DNA from: Marsupella aquatica | Taxonomy: Eukaryota; Marchantiophyta | Assembly: GCA_973895155.1 (NCBI GenBank) | Contig: OZ316894.1 | Span: forward strand, 1,550,001-1,614,000 | Reading direction: 5' to 3' | DNA length: 64,000 nt | Shown here: positions 47,559-59,523 of the stretch, in pieces | Numbering within the stretch: the stretch's first letter is position 1 | How the letters are laid out: every line of letters starts with the position of its first letter | The notes under the pieces: model-generated | Database searches by the model: none | Seen by the model: only the letters and a program-made list of their open reading frames with translations | Told to the model about the DNA's origin: nothing | Translations under genes and position numbers: made by a program

Positions 47559-50500
47559 TGAGATAAGGATGTTTATGAAGGAAGGGTTAACTAGCCATAA
47601 ATTTTTGAATTTTTAAGTTTAAGATCTCAAATGAGGCTAAAGAGGGACCTGAAGACTACTATGAAGTGTTATGAGACTCTCAAGCCCATCTGAGGTCAAC
47701 CCGGATTGATATTGGAGAAGGAGGATCGACCCGGAACTTTTTGTTATAAACCTGGAATGAGATATAAAGCTTATACCGAGACTCTACTCAACAACAGCTG
47801 TCCATTGCCAAAGTTTTTAAAACCATAAGTCAAACACAGGCACGACCACAGCAGAATCCGGATATAAGGAAGGAGAGTCGATCCGGCCTCTCACACCTCT
47901 CAAAGCCGAACTTAGTAGGTTTTGAGTTCCCGAGCGCATTAGGCTGTTAAAGCAGTAGAGTGAGGAGGCTCTACCCTTTTGGTAGAGGATCTTGGGTCCG
48001 AATTATAGGACCAATCTTGAATTTCTTGATGAGAGCCTGGATATGAGGGTACTGACTGATTCGTTGTGAGGGGAATGCCTACTCCGCCGCTGGGAGTGAA
48101 GGCAGGAAGTTTGAGATTCTAGCATACATCGGTGATGAGAACGAAGGCCAGGTCGATCCGGACATCCACATTGCAGGCCCTTTTGAGTCTATCTTTGCCC
48201 CATGTTCGATGCACCTGAATTTTGATTGACGGGATCTTGATCAACGTTTCCAGAAGCGCTTGTCAGATGATCAGAAACGCCGTAGCCAGGTCGACCCGGA
48301 CATTGCTACCATTGGTCGACACCAAAGCGATTGACCATTCTGAAGTCGCAGCATTGTAGAGCTCGCCGACGAGGAGGCAGGCCATTTATTGGGAATCCAT
48401 TTTTTGCTTCGATAAGTCCTATGGAGCAAGGGACGGATCCAGCCGGAATGTCCACTTCTCGCATCTCTAAGGGGCATTCAACCTCAACATCACCTGCACC
48501 TACTCCGGTTAAAGCCCCTGTGAGATGATCGAAGAGAAAGGAGGTCCCTATTGCCATGAAAATTCTGAGGCCAGCTATTCCGGACAGTGAAGCTGAGAAG
48601 GTCAAACTGAGGGAGTCTTTGCTCAGGATGGGCTGTGAGTCTCTGATGGAGCTACCTTGGAGTTATCAGAGCGAAGATATGATCAGAGAGATCCGATCTA
48701 AGGAGTATCCGGCTGAGTTTAAGGATAGCTCCAGAGGCCGACCTGAGCGATGGACTCAGATGATGATTGCAAGAGCTTTTGTATTGGAAGATGAAGGAGA
48801 AGGTCCAGTGGGAAGAGCTGTCAACCTAATCCTTCCTTACTTCAAAGGAGCCATCAACAGTAAGGATGGGTTCAATGTTTCTAAGTGTTTGGATCCTGAT
48901 TTGAGACGAGTCTTCAGCTTTCTGCTACCTCTGCTGTACCCTGAGAAGCCAAGAAGAGTTACTGTTGGAGTTGGCTCTACCATTGTTGCTGCTTACAAGG
49001 GAGAAAGAAAAGTCAACTGGGCTAAGCTTATCTTTGATTTGATAAGGAAGTTGGTACAGAACCTATCCAACAAGAGTCCTACTCCCCTCTCCTGCTACCT
49101 GGTACATCTATATAGCTTTGAAGGAGTTTTGTTCAGAGAGGAGAAGAAATTACTATTGGCCAAGTACAACTTCATCAAGTATGGAGAGACAGATCCAGAT
49201 ATCACCCAGGCCACCTCTGATGACAGTGAAGATGAGGAACCAGCAGAGACAAATCCTCGAAAGACCCGGTCTGCTGCCCGGAACCTCGACCCGGACTTTT
49301 CCGACCCGGCCTTCGTCGACCCGGCTGAATGTCCGGATGCACCCGGCCATGCCTCCCAAGACACCCTAGCTGATTTCCAGATCATCTCAGACACGTTCCA
49401 GAAGGTGAAGAGGAAGACCACTGTGATGGAGAAGGTCATCACCGACATTTCGCAGAAGCTAGGAGTGAAACTAGGGCAGATTCTTGAGAAGATCTCCACC
49501 ATGAGTGATGCCACAGATAAGAAGAAGTTGGAGAAGGAGAATGAGTTCCTCAAGAAGAAGGTATCTGAACTCAAACAGCAGTTGGAAAGGAGTAAGAAGA
49601 AGAATGAGCTTGAGCATACTCTCCAACTTAGTATCACTCAATCTTTGGATCTGATTGAGCCTTTGACTAAGATAGCTTCTCTGGATCTTCTTAAGGCCCA
49701 AATTTATGATGAGTATTTGGCCAAGAACACCACACCCATCCTTTTCTCCAAGATTAACCATTTAGTGGTAGATGTGAGTACCAAGGTGGATGATGCACTT
49801 ACACGCCTCTCAAAGACCTGTGAAGCCTTAAGGGAGATGAGTGACTTGACTACTGAGGAGCTATTAGCTGATACTGAGATTCCTCCCTTTACTACCAGAT
49901 CTTTCTCTCCTAGTCCTCATGAAGGAGTCTATTCCACTGGCCCCTCATCACCCCTCAACCCTCCTGGTTTCCCCACTCCCAGTACACACTTCCACTCCCA
50001 TTCTTACACCTATTCTCATGACCCAAGTGCCCATCAGGAGAACATGGATATTGACCCGTCCATCCCTTTTACCACTGGCCAGCAAGGAGTTTTCCTTCGA
50101 CCAGAACCCCTTGCTATGGCTAACCCCGAGGAGGTTCCTTCCCAAAAGCTAGGACCAGAATAGAGTTATATTTAGAGAGTTAGAGCCACATTAGTTTAGA
50201 CTTAGAAATATCTATATAGATTAGTATATGAGTAAGTAGACTCCAGTATTTTGTTGATGTATCCATTGGAGACTCTACTCCATTTTTGACTAGGATAGTT
50301 CACTTTTATTTACATATTTCTTTAGACTTGGGTTTTGAAGAGGCATGTCTTTTCATAATCTCCACTTTTAGTACAAAAGGAGGAGAACCCAAAGTCAACT
50401 AAGAGAGAGAAAACATACATTTTGATTTCCTCATTGCCTTTGAAGGAATCTATGTCTTTCTTCCCTTCTTTTTACCATGGTTGAGTAAAAGGAAGAAGTT

Positions 50501-51209
50501 TAGCAACCCTTGAGTTGTTGTGAAATGTTCAATGAATGCTAGAGTGTGCCTATAATGATATTGGAAGATCAATGAGATTTGTGACCAATACATTTGGAAG
50601 ATTCACCAAAGAGGAAATTGACATTTGCACAAAACTCAACCAAGCAATCTTAAGGATTGTAGGAGAAGTAAGTCGATTCGAGTATCCTAGTACCGTCCTC
50701 AAGAGGACCAGAAAAGTGTCCCGGGTTGATTTACATTCATATCTTCTAAATTCAAGAGATGGAGAAGAGTTGCTACGAGAAATCAAAAAGCATAGAAAAT
50801 GTTGATTTCTGAATCTTAAATTAGGCCATAATCCTTATTGAAGGAGTGGTGATGGTCAGAAATTCAATTCCCTTGCACTTTGAAAACTCCTATCTACTCT
50901 CTCTCTAGTTTCAATCTTTGTTAATTCTAGTCTTTATTATTGCACTGTGAATCCTAAGGATTACCCACTTGAGTTTGTGGTTAAACACTTATGTTAAGGA
51001 GATCATTAGAAATCTCTCCAACCTAAGAATGTTGGTGTAAACTTCTTAAATTTTGTTAATTAGGTCTTTTCGATCTTATCCACTCCTAACCGGAACGAAA
51101 TCGAGTAGTTAAGGAATAAATAGTCATTTATCTCTTTATCACCTTGCTACAAACCTCCATTTGGTAGAATTGAAACAGAGTATGTCCACCCTTCCCACCC
51201 AACTCCGTA
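47559..51209 (+). mobile_element. Retroelement-like insertion in the transposase gene
   Basis: A 3.65-kb block interrupts the transposase. The bases ACCTTG occur immediately outside both ends (47553-47558 and 51209-51214), consistent with a 5-bp target duplication CCTTG. It begins TGAGATAAGG and ends CTCCGTA (TG...TA). It carries one long gag-like ORF and, downstream, a purine-rich AAAAGGAGGAGAACCC near 50375 that could be a polypurine tract. I could not see paired LTRs or any pol domain, so it is a non-autonomous unit of uncertain class. Confidence 0.65.
48421..50163 (+). pseudogene. Gag-like coiled-coil ORF of the inserted element
   Basis: The main open part begins at ATG 48556 (MKILRPAIPDSEAEKVKL) and runs 535 codons. 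An N-terminal extension in the same frame starts at ATG 48421 and is separated from it by a TGA at 48526-48528, probably a CGA-to-TGA change. Order: a helical globular N half (WAKLIFDLIRKLVQNLSNKS), a Pro/Asp-rich linker, a Lys/Glu-rich coiled coil (KKKLEKENEFLKKKV), and a Ser/Pro/His-rich tail. The N half resembles plant transposon-associated gag-like domains. No zinc knuckle, protease or reverse transcriptase follows. Confidence 0.6.
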
Positions 51210-54200
51210 CCTTGGGTATGATCCATTCTACCCTCTGTAATCTTCCAGCATCAGCTTTCGGCGACGTGCATCACCATCACTAGCATGTCCAAGCAAAGGG
51301 CCTACCATAGCTCTACAATATTCATCCCAAAAAGCCTTTAACTGGACCCAATGCTCTCGTACCCAAGAAGCTGTGAACTTATTACAAGTTGGAAGTGCAC
51401 ACACAGCCAATTTAGGTAAGGACTCATGCAGAGGATTCACAATCACAACTCGGGCATACATGCACTTGGGGCGTTGTTCAAATGTACTTACAATTTTATC
51501 ATACCCCTCATCACCTTCACCAACTAGAATTTCCAAACCATAGGAGCATACATGCTGCTCTGAAGGGCCACAAAAACCAATGAGAGTATCATACTTTGCC
51601 TCCCACCTGAAACACAGACATGCAATTTTTCAATATCACAGCAATTCCAGCCAAGTGCTACTTGTAAAGTCATTAAAAAAACAATTGGAAAAATGTCCAG
51701 TTCCAATTACCTAGGGCGTTCTTTGATCCTTGTTTCATCCTCAGCAAAGATAACAGGCACATCCCCCTCAATGCCCAATGAGTGCTTTGCAGCAGACAAC
51801 ACTCTAGCAATCTCCTGAAAGGTTTCCTTCCGTAACCCGGTTCGAAAAGGTGTGAGTTTTGCTCTATCACGTTTTAGGGTCACAAGGCTAGGGGCTGTCA
51901 AGTTTTGTGCAAAACAATGAGCAACTTGACGGCCCCCAAATTGGAACATAGCCTGAGCAATAGCTCGAGTCCTATTACTGTAACGATTACCTTTTGGCTT
52001 CCTGCTTAAATTGCGAGCTACATCCTTCAAGAAATCCCACAAACCCTCCTTACCACCAAATGCACCATTCCTGTGTCCATTCAAAATACTCCTAAGAAAC
52101 AATCTCAAATCCATCCTGTCTGTTGCAACTCCTAACAACTCCTCTAGTTTTCGTTTCCTGGTGCTCAAGGCACATACTTTCTGAGCCTGCAAAGCTAACA
52201 ACCAACGCTCTTTTCGTCGCACACAGTTCAGGTTGTGCACTTGATCTCTTAACTCTGTGTTGGTCAAATAATCCAAACGTATACCACCAGCAGTGGTTCG
52301 GCTCCCTCTGTGGACTACTGCTTCCGCTTCCCTGTGCACCTATCCACGAAAATCATCTTCTAGTGTTATAGAATCACATTCACTACAAGTTAGATTTTCA
52401 AATCCTCCTCCATTCTGTGATAACCTCAAGCAATCCTTGTGTCTAAAACAGCCTGCTATACTCACAACACTCTCTCTACTTGGATGGAAAACATCCAAGC
52501 AACAACTTGGCTCACAATGCCATGTAATTCCCCCAGACTGATCATCTAAAATGCCAGAAATATCATAAGATATACCCTTCCATAACAGTCGAGGCACACC
52601 TCTCTCTACCCATAATCCCCAGCAAAGCAAACTCAGACCAAGATCAACAGATTCACACACACCTGAACCTGAACCTGAACTGCTGCCTGTCCGGGACCCA
52701 TCATCTTTAAAGAACTTCAAAATCCCGCTCTGACCAGGATGTAGGTCCCTAGAATCAGTCCTCTTTGGCCTGCCCCTCTTCCCAGACCTCAAGGCAAGCA
52801 TTTTTGTGTCATGCCTAGTCTCCAATGCATCCAAGTGATCTCGACTCACTAAGTGTGTCCTCAAATTGGGCTCCAAGGTAAGCTTCTTGGGGCACAAGTC
52901 AATGTGAAGCATTCCACAGATAGTACAGCGAACCTTAAACAGGAAAGACCTGTTTACATACTCAGGAGTACTGGGATCAGGAACAATAGAGAATAGTTTG
53001 CCATCATCCCCAAGCTCAGCATTCAATCGCTGAACTATCTCAACACCTACTTTGATGGCGTCTGCATGATCATATTCTGGCTTCTCAGAGCTGTCTGCTA
53101 CCTGAACCAAAGTAGAAGGATTAATGCCCCTTCTCCGACAATAGTTATCCTTGTGCTTATTGAAGACCAAGTGTTTGGTCTTAAAATTACTAAAGCAATT
53201 GGAGATGGATTTAGGGTTCTGAGAGTTGTCTGCATTGCCATAAGTTTCCCTACATTCAAGACACTCCAGATGCCCTCGAACATCTGTCCCCTCATCCCAG
53301 GTACAAATTCTCCAATTGTGATCACCATAACCCTTCTTATGCACCCATTTCTCTAACCTCATCCACTCATCTTTCCATAGCTTTGATGGGTCATCTCCCA
53401 TCAATTGTGACTCAAAAGAAGCCCTTACAGGGGAGGGTGCTAGTGCTGTTGGCCCCAGTTGTGGTGTCCCAGTATTTGGACCCAATGATGCAGGAGTGCA
53501 AGGATGACAGGGTACTGGTGGGATCCTCCCACCATCTCCAAGTTCTTGTTGTACAACAATAACTCTTCCATCCAGCTCAGACAGATCAATTAATTTCTCA
53601 TGTACAAGTTTCACTCGACCAGGAAGTCTCTCATCCCAAAAATCAAAGTCAAAGTCTAGAGTAGAGGCAATACGAGCCCTAAAATCATGTAGGGTGTGTC
53701 CTTCTTTGAATGACAAAACACAGATTGGTAAATCAGCCTTGTCATCCCCAACTTTGCGTATTAATTTAACAGAGTTGGGTTTAGGGGCTGCCATTGCAAT
53801 ACAAATCTAGAACATGCATAGCACCATTGCTTTTGGAGTCGATAACAGAAAGACCTGCACAAATACATTTGAAATACACACAAGGGAAACACATTAGGAT
53901 CTTCAAGAGATGTAATGACAACATACACATTCTCATGTAATGTACATAATGTCAGCATACATTTAACAATAGAAGTGCTAATAGGCCAAAACACTTTATA
54001 ATGCAATCCATCATACATGCAAATGTATTCAGTGAAAATCATGATATACCGTTAAAGTTGGATAAAATATCTTTGGACAAAATATCCTTTTCGCCTGCTT
54101 TTCTAACAATTCCCGAGGTTTAGTGCTTCTGCTCATCAAAATGCAGCACTATCAGTGACCTTAATTATGACAAAATGTCAACACTAATAAAATTGGGTAC

Positions 54201-54289
54201 TACCACCCATGATGCACCTTAAGTATGTGCCTTGCTCATACCCCACTAAGACGTTGAAACTTAAGTAATAGGTTTGTTCATTATTCAGA

Positions 54290-54846
54290 TCACTGGAGCC
54301 ATGAAATGTGGTCCCTGATTGGAGTCTTGAGGTGTGGATCAATAGGATGACGGGGGCAATAAACCATCTGTCGCTGTTGTCCATGTGCTTCATGGTCCCA
54401 GATGTCCCTATCATGAGCGAACCCTTTGCTTTTGATCATCTGGAGACAACCTGTATGCCAGGCATTTGGACATCGTAGACATTGTACCATGTTCTTGACC
54501 ATCTGACCCTCAAGACTTTGATAACATTTCACACATGTATGCAGTGGGCAGGACTTTACATCAGCTACCAAACACCCAAAGCAATAAAATCGTACAGAAA
54601 ACGATTAGAGCATTTTCGCACAATTGTAGGTGACGGTCCCACAGTGCGGCACCCATAACACATGCTCTGGTCCTGGTTACAATTTGGGCAAAACCATGGC
54701 TTCCCTCCATGATGGAGGGGAAGGACTACACAGGGGCAAGAGTCATTAGGGGCTTCATCTCCAACCACATAATGAAATTGCCTCTGACATGGCCCATCAC
54801 AAATTACCAACTTCCCACCATGCTCACAAGTTGCACAAACATGAGG
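54290..54846 (-). pseudogene. PHD-finger gene fragment (EDM2/NSD-like)
   Basis: The first frame reads CATCEHGGKLVICDGPCQRQFHY, with PWFCPNCNQDQSMCYGC further on: a C4HC3 PHD finger followed by the CxxC that starts a second. After a frameshift near 54580 the other frame gives RFYCFGCLVADVKSCPLHTC, then CLRCPNAWHTGCLQM and YCPRHPIDPH. Paired PHD fingers of this kind occur in plant EDM2 and NSD-type chromatin readers. The N-terminal side is cut by a retroelement at 54852. I call it a broken fragment, since joining the two halves needs a frame change without visible splice sites. Confidence 0.68.
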
Positions 54847-54851
54847 GCTAG

Positions 54852-57800
54852 TGTCGCACCCCTAACCTGGGCCTTCAATCCAGGTTAGTGTCGTGGTGCG
54901 ACCTCGACCACCAGTAGGGGTACGTGAGGGTTCGGGCAAGGAGGTGTGTAGTGACCTTCAATAGCCCTAAGTCGGGCTAAGCCGATATACTTACTGGTAT
55001 AACACTAAAAAAACGTACTTGACATAGGTATATTTATTTTCCACCGCTGGAATATTCCCTCAGTTAGTGACGCGGACTAACTCCCGACTTGGGGCTTTTC
55101 AAGCCATCGACGTGATAGGACCTTGTGACATGCAATGAGTGGCAATCCCTACCATTAGTCCGCACCCGGTACGTCCCTTAAAATGGCGCCTTTGCCCAGA
55201 CAAAGCATACACACAACACCAGTTACTCTCAGAAACATTAGGGGGAAAAGACTACATTTACTCAGTGAAGCATCAGTTTACATGGTTGACTCGACTTCAA
55301 AGGGGGTCAGCAGGCCCAACGGTAGTCGATGCCCAGTCTCTACGAGGCCCTGCCTCGCACTTGCCCAGCAAGCTCGACTCTGGCTCTCACTCCTTGGTGT
55401 GCTCTGACCCTACTCAGGCCGGGACTCCCTGTGCCTCGCCTTTCTTCTGCTGAGATAACTAAGCCTTCTCCCCCCTCCCATCGCGGAAGGGGAAGCCTAA
55501 ATACTACCATAGTGGAAGAGAACCGGAGGATACTACCTTCCGGGGTACTACCTACTGACTAACTATCTGCTGACTACTGGTCGCGCTGCACTGACCGGTT
55601 GACCGTCGACTACGAGTGTGCCAACCGGAATGGCAGCAGCCAAGCCTACTGACAAACTCTAGTCCGTTGATGGACTCCATCCTACGTTGGCTGATCCTAA
55701 CTGACCGGCCCTAATTCTTCCTACTGCCGCTAATCGGCGCCTAATGACAGTCATTCTGTCGTTACGCCTAACCAAAAGATGTCGCTGACTTAACCGCCTC
55801 GCGCGGCGCCTGCTTCTACCCTTCGCTAACCACCCCTTACGTGTGTGCAGTGGTTGGACCAGGGCTGGTCCCCTTGTCGGGGTGAGACCTCGAGCCGCCT
55901 TGATCAGAGGTGGGCCCAGGTTTTCCCCGTTGGAGGACGAGCAGGGTGACGCGGTCCTGCAAAGCCTTGTTGTCCCGTACTGCTTCCTCCGCCTCGTTTG
56001 CAGCTTCATCGGCTTCAGTCTGGAGCCGCGCCACCTCCAAGTTGAGCTGGTCGATGGCGTCGCGATGGACCTGGTCCTGCGCTAGCAATTTATCTCGTTC
56101 GGCGGAGAGACCAGCCACCTGCTGTGCTGCCTGCAGGAATTGTTTGTTGAGGTCGGTCAGGCTGGTAACCCGAGCCGAAGATTCTGAGCGTAATTGAAGC
56201 ACGGTATCGTCCAGCTTCTTGAGTTTAGCCTGCGCTCCGCTTAACTCCTGGGTTAGTCCGTCCCTCTGTTCGACAGTGCGGACTAAATCCTCATGGCGGG
56301 TCGTTGCCTCCTCCTCGAGGTGCTCTACCAGCATCTGGAGACGCCCGATCTCATTCCCCTTCGCCATGAGTTCTTCTTCCAAGCGGCTGACGATCCGTGG
56401 TTGGTGCTCTAACATGAAGAAGGCTGGCTGAAAGTACGCCGAGACTTGTTGTCCGATGTATGTCGCCAGCTCCCCAGACATAGTTTGGCTAAACTTCTGG
56501 ACCAGGTCGTAGGCCATGGTCCCCGGGGCTACTTGGTAGTCCTCCATCCTCTCGGGTACTGGTGGTTCCTCGGCAGGGGCAATGAGCTCCTCTGTAGTCA
56601 GCGCTGGGGAGGGGAAGGTTTCTTCAGGTGGTGGAGGGATTGGGGGTGGTTGTACTGCAGGTAGCGGAGGCTCAACGGAAGGAGTCGGTGGAATTTCCAC
56701 AGGGGGCAGTTGTGGAGTATTAGTCGGGGCTTCCGGCTCGGGGTTTGCCCGAGGGACGGTAGTCCGCGTAGTCGGGGTTGCCTCCTCTGGGGCGGGGGTG
56801 ACATTACCCGGGGCTGAGGTGGCCATATTCTTTCCTCTGGCCTCCCGCCGTGCCTTGTACCAGGCAAGGATAATGGCGATATGACTTCCCAAGTAAGTCT
56901 TCCCCCCAATAGCCATACCACCCTGAGCCCGCTTCAGCTCCCCCGAGAATCTTCGGTAGAAGAATTGGGCCCAGTTTCGTCGTTTGTACTGTTCCACCTG
57001 CACGATCGTGTAGAGGGAAATCTCGGATCGTGGCTCAATCATGTGTAGGGTAGTCCGTATGAAGTTAAGCCGCTCCATATAGGTTAAGTTGGTGCACGCC
57101 CCCTGCTTGTATCCGTTGTCCGTCTTACCCTCGGGTTTGAAGTGCCGCGGTGTATACTCCTTATCCCGAATTCGGATTTCCACCGGCACCGGCCCGGTTG
57201 GTAGGCAGAAAATTTGCGTTAAACGATGCTCCGTGAGTGATAAGGTCTGCCCCAAAACCTTGGTGGTCAACGCATCAGTGTCGAAATTGGAGATGAACTC
57301 ACAAATCTCCTTCGGCCCGGCGGCACACGGCCTCCATAGCAAGTGGGCGAACCGCTCCAACTGATGCTTCTTGAGATAGTCCGCATGTTCGAGTTTCTTG
57401 ATCGCGATCCAGACTACCTCGGGGACGCGGATTACCTGTAATAAGTTGGACTTCGGGTTATCCGGGGGCCGTCGGGTCTGGTTGGTCGGGGGGTTTGCCG
57501 GGGCAGGTGCAGGTGCGGCGTCGGTCCGTGTTGATTCGGGGGCCGTCGTAGTCCTTGACCGCTTACGAGGACGCTGTTCGAGTTGCGGACTAGCTCGCTC
57601 GGAACCCGAAGAACACTCCGTGTTGATTACTAGACGGACTTGGGACTGGTTCGGCGGTACTCCGGTGGTTATCGATTGAGGCACGGGGGTAGCCATATCC
57701 CAGTTGAAGGCGTTGGAGCTTTCCCCGAGGAACGTGAGATTACGCGCCGCTTCCCGTTGTCTGCTGATGTCTTCTTGGCGCTTTTTGGCTGCGATCTGCT

Positions 57801-58691
57801 GGTCTAGGTACCCCGGAATCTTGTCAAACTCCGCTTGAGTAAGTCGCTGGTTGCCCTTCAGCTTAAAGAACTTAGCTGGAACCTCAAGAATCGCCTCTGC
57901 TACCGATCTAAGCCCTTCCTCGCTGAGATATAGTTTGGTGATGTAGTCTCGCAGCTCGTTGTAGCTAGAATCCCTGGTGATGGCCGTCCTTTCGCAATTA
58001 ACCAGTGCTACCTTGGTTACCAGCTTTGCGTACCTTCATTCGTAAGCGGCTTTCTCGGGGCAAGAGTACCAGTAAGTCTCGGAGAACTTAGCACCTACCT
58101 CGCCAAACAAGGTCCAAAATCCCAAGGCTGTGAGGGTCATACTAACCTCGTAGTCCGGTTCGTTGCGTCCGCGTTCCCACCTGGCTGGTCCTTTTTCGCG
58201 GAGGCCTCGCTCGTCCTGACTAAATCTTGCCACATTCCGCTCTTCTCCCTCGATAATTTCCTCGTAAAGGTCGACTGGATTCAATCAAAAAGGCGAGCGG
58301 ATGGCAGCGTCCGCGAATTCCAAAAAGGTAAACATGAGCAAATGGCCCGCAGTGCCATCGGCTCCTCTCTTATGGGGGTGCCAGGATGAGCCCGAGCGTG
58401 AGAAGGTCAGGCCGTTTGGTCATTGATAACGAGCTGGAGTCGGCGCCTCGGTCCAAGCGTGATTCTTCTAACTGATTTTTACTTCGCTGCCGCCACCATA
58501 CCTCGGTCGTGCGTAATAATCCCTTTCCTGAACTCGTAATTATTCGGTTATCTTAACCTACTCCTAATCTAATCATAATGGCAACTTGACGGCTATACGT
58601 TCTATTCTACGCTATGGCTACGGTCCTAATGACCGTATAAGTCCTAATCTACGACCTGGGTTCGGTCAAGTGACACATTACCCGTGTCACA
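54852..58691 (-). mobile_element. Retroelement-like insertion with 5-bp target duplication
   Basis: A 3.84-kb block is bounded by GCTAG on both sides (54847-54851 and 58692-58696) and has TG...CA ends on the + strand (TGTCGCACCCC ... CCGTGTCACA). The left end can fold on itself, with CTAACCTGG against CCAGGTTAG and GTCGCACC against GGTGCGAC. Its long ORF is on the minus strand. Paired LTRs were not found by eye and no reverse transcriptase is present. It interrupts the zinc-finger gene region. Confidence 0.72.
55837..58335 (-). pseudogene. Gag-like long ORF, two in-frame stops
   Basis: One frame runs from ATG 58335 (MFTFLEFADAAIRSPF) to 55837, broken by TGA at 58285-58287 and 58036-58038. 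The open part starting at ATG 57696 (MATPVPQSITTGVPPN) is 619 codons. It has an N-terminal disordered Ala/Pro/Thr region, a globular part (RNWAQFFYRRFSGELKRAQ), a Pro-rich linker and a long C-terminal coiled coil (VEHLEEEATTRHEDLV). The layout matches the gag-like ORF at 48421-50163 without close sequence identity. The adjacent in-frame sequence upstream of 58335 also looks coding. Confidence 0.6.
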
Positions 58692-58696
58692 GCTAG

Positions 58697-59124
58697 TTTG
58701 TAGAATCTCTTGCTCAGAGAACAACGGAATACGCAATACCTCTTCCAAAGAGGCTCCTCTGTCAGAGGACTGTGTTGCTTTCTTTATGTTTGAAGTCCTT
58801 GTCGGCATGGTTCAATTGCAATCATCACAAAGCACATCACATATGAGGGGGACATGATGATAGTGAGCAATCCATAGACAAAGATAAGGTTAATCATAGC
58901 ACCTGCTCCAATGATCTGCAAACCTCCCTCCCAGATGAAGTCAACTACACAGTGCAACCTGAACACCCACCAACCAAGACATACATAAATACAATGCCAT
59001 CTTGCAAAACTTTGCCACATAATGGGAATGAAAAATATTCTCATATATCATGGATCGTACAATTGCAGCCTTGCAAACAAAGGCCTAGTCATATATGAAC
59101 AACGCATCCATGTACTATCAGGGA
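58697..59124. other. Spacer between the retroelement and the Cys-rich exon
   Basis: No domain recognised. It could be an intron of the interrupted zinc-finger gene. Small hairpins occur near 58740-58770 (CCTCTTCCAAAGAGG). Confidence 0.4.
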
Positions 59125-59523
59125 CTACAATGTCAAGCATCCATGGGTTGTAACCTTAGCTTGATCTGGAATACTATCTGGGGCTACAATATCAAGCTCA
59201 GTTGAATGTGGAATACTATCAGGGACTACAATGTCAAGCGTGTTCGTGATGACAATCTTGCGTAAAAGACACTCATTTTGAGGCCAAATGGTTGGCCTTA
59301 TACAAGAGCACTTCCAGCGACGTGTGACAACTTTGCCATGCTTTCCCATGTATGTCCTAGTAACAAGTCTTCCACGCATTTTCAAGCATAAGCAATGGAA
59401 CCATTCAAAATTCCCATCACCAACCCTGCACTTGACACAAGGTTCACACCAGCAGCATTCATCTGGATGCTGCAGAAGGAGCTTCTCATAATTCGCTTCT
59501 AATGTAATGCCCAATATAGCCAT
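59125..59523 (-). CDS. Cys-rich zinc-finger-like exon
   Basis: The frame opens at ATG 59523 in a good context (TGCCATGG) and runs 132 codons. The cluster CCWCEPCVKCRVGDGNFEW followed by FHCLCLKMRGRL and WKCSCIRP has spaced Cys/His residues consistent with zinc binding. The C-terminal part repeats LDIVVPDSIP and LDIVAPDSIP; a third copy of the same DNA continues out of frame after the stop. It lies on the same strand and upstream of the PHD fragment, so it may be the first exon of the same interrupted gene. No family assignment. Confidence 0.45.
   Translation of the reverse strand: MAILGITLEANYEKLLLQHPDECCWCEPCVKCRVGDGNFEWFHCLCLKMRGRLVTRTYMGKHGKVVTRRWKCSCIRPTIWPQNECLLRKIVITNTLDIVVPDSIPHSTELDIVAPDSIPDQAKVTTHGCLTL

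Larger units (their letters stand above)
45611..53794 (-). pseudogene. DDE transposase gene, decayed and split by an insertion
   Basis: The gene starts at ATG 53794 (MAAPKPNSVKLIRKVG). The N-terminal part (53794-52340) has Cys/His zinc-finger-like segments (CLECRETYG, CTICGMLHIDLCPK). It is followed in the same frame by 52339-51711, then by an exon at 51606-51228 joined in phase at a GTAATT donor. Candidate catalytic acids are in VIFAEDETRIKERPRW, GHASDGDARRRKLML and HLLGSDCCEIFFSKVGG. The remainder lies beyond the inserted element at 47552-45611 and includes DQDQPHNGKKMINPLDR and DVNRTDRQNWAGPQR. Lesions: TAG at 52340-52342, TGA at 47271-47273, a frameshift near 47115, and another frame break at the insertion point. 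I recognise the block order as a transposase family found across eukaryotes but cannot assign it to a named superfamily. Confidence 0.75.

Noticed and set aside
47960-48010. Primer-binding site (TGGTAGAGGATCTTGGG) for an LTR element
   Set aside because: Only TGG plus loose tRNA resemblance and no LTR end directly before it; not strong enough to report.
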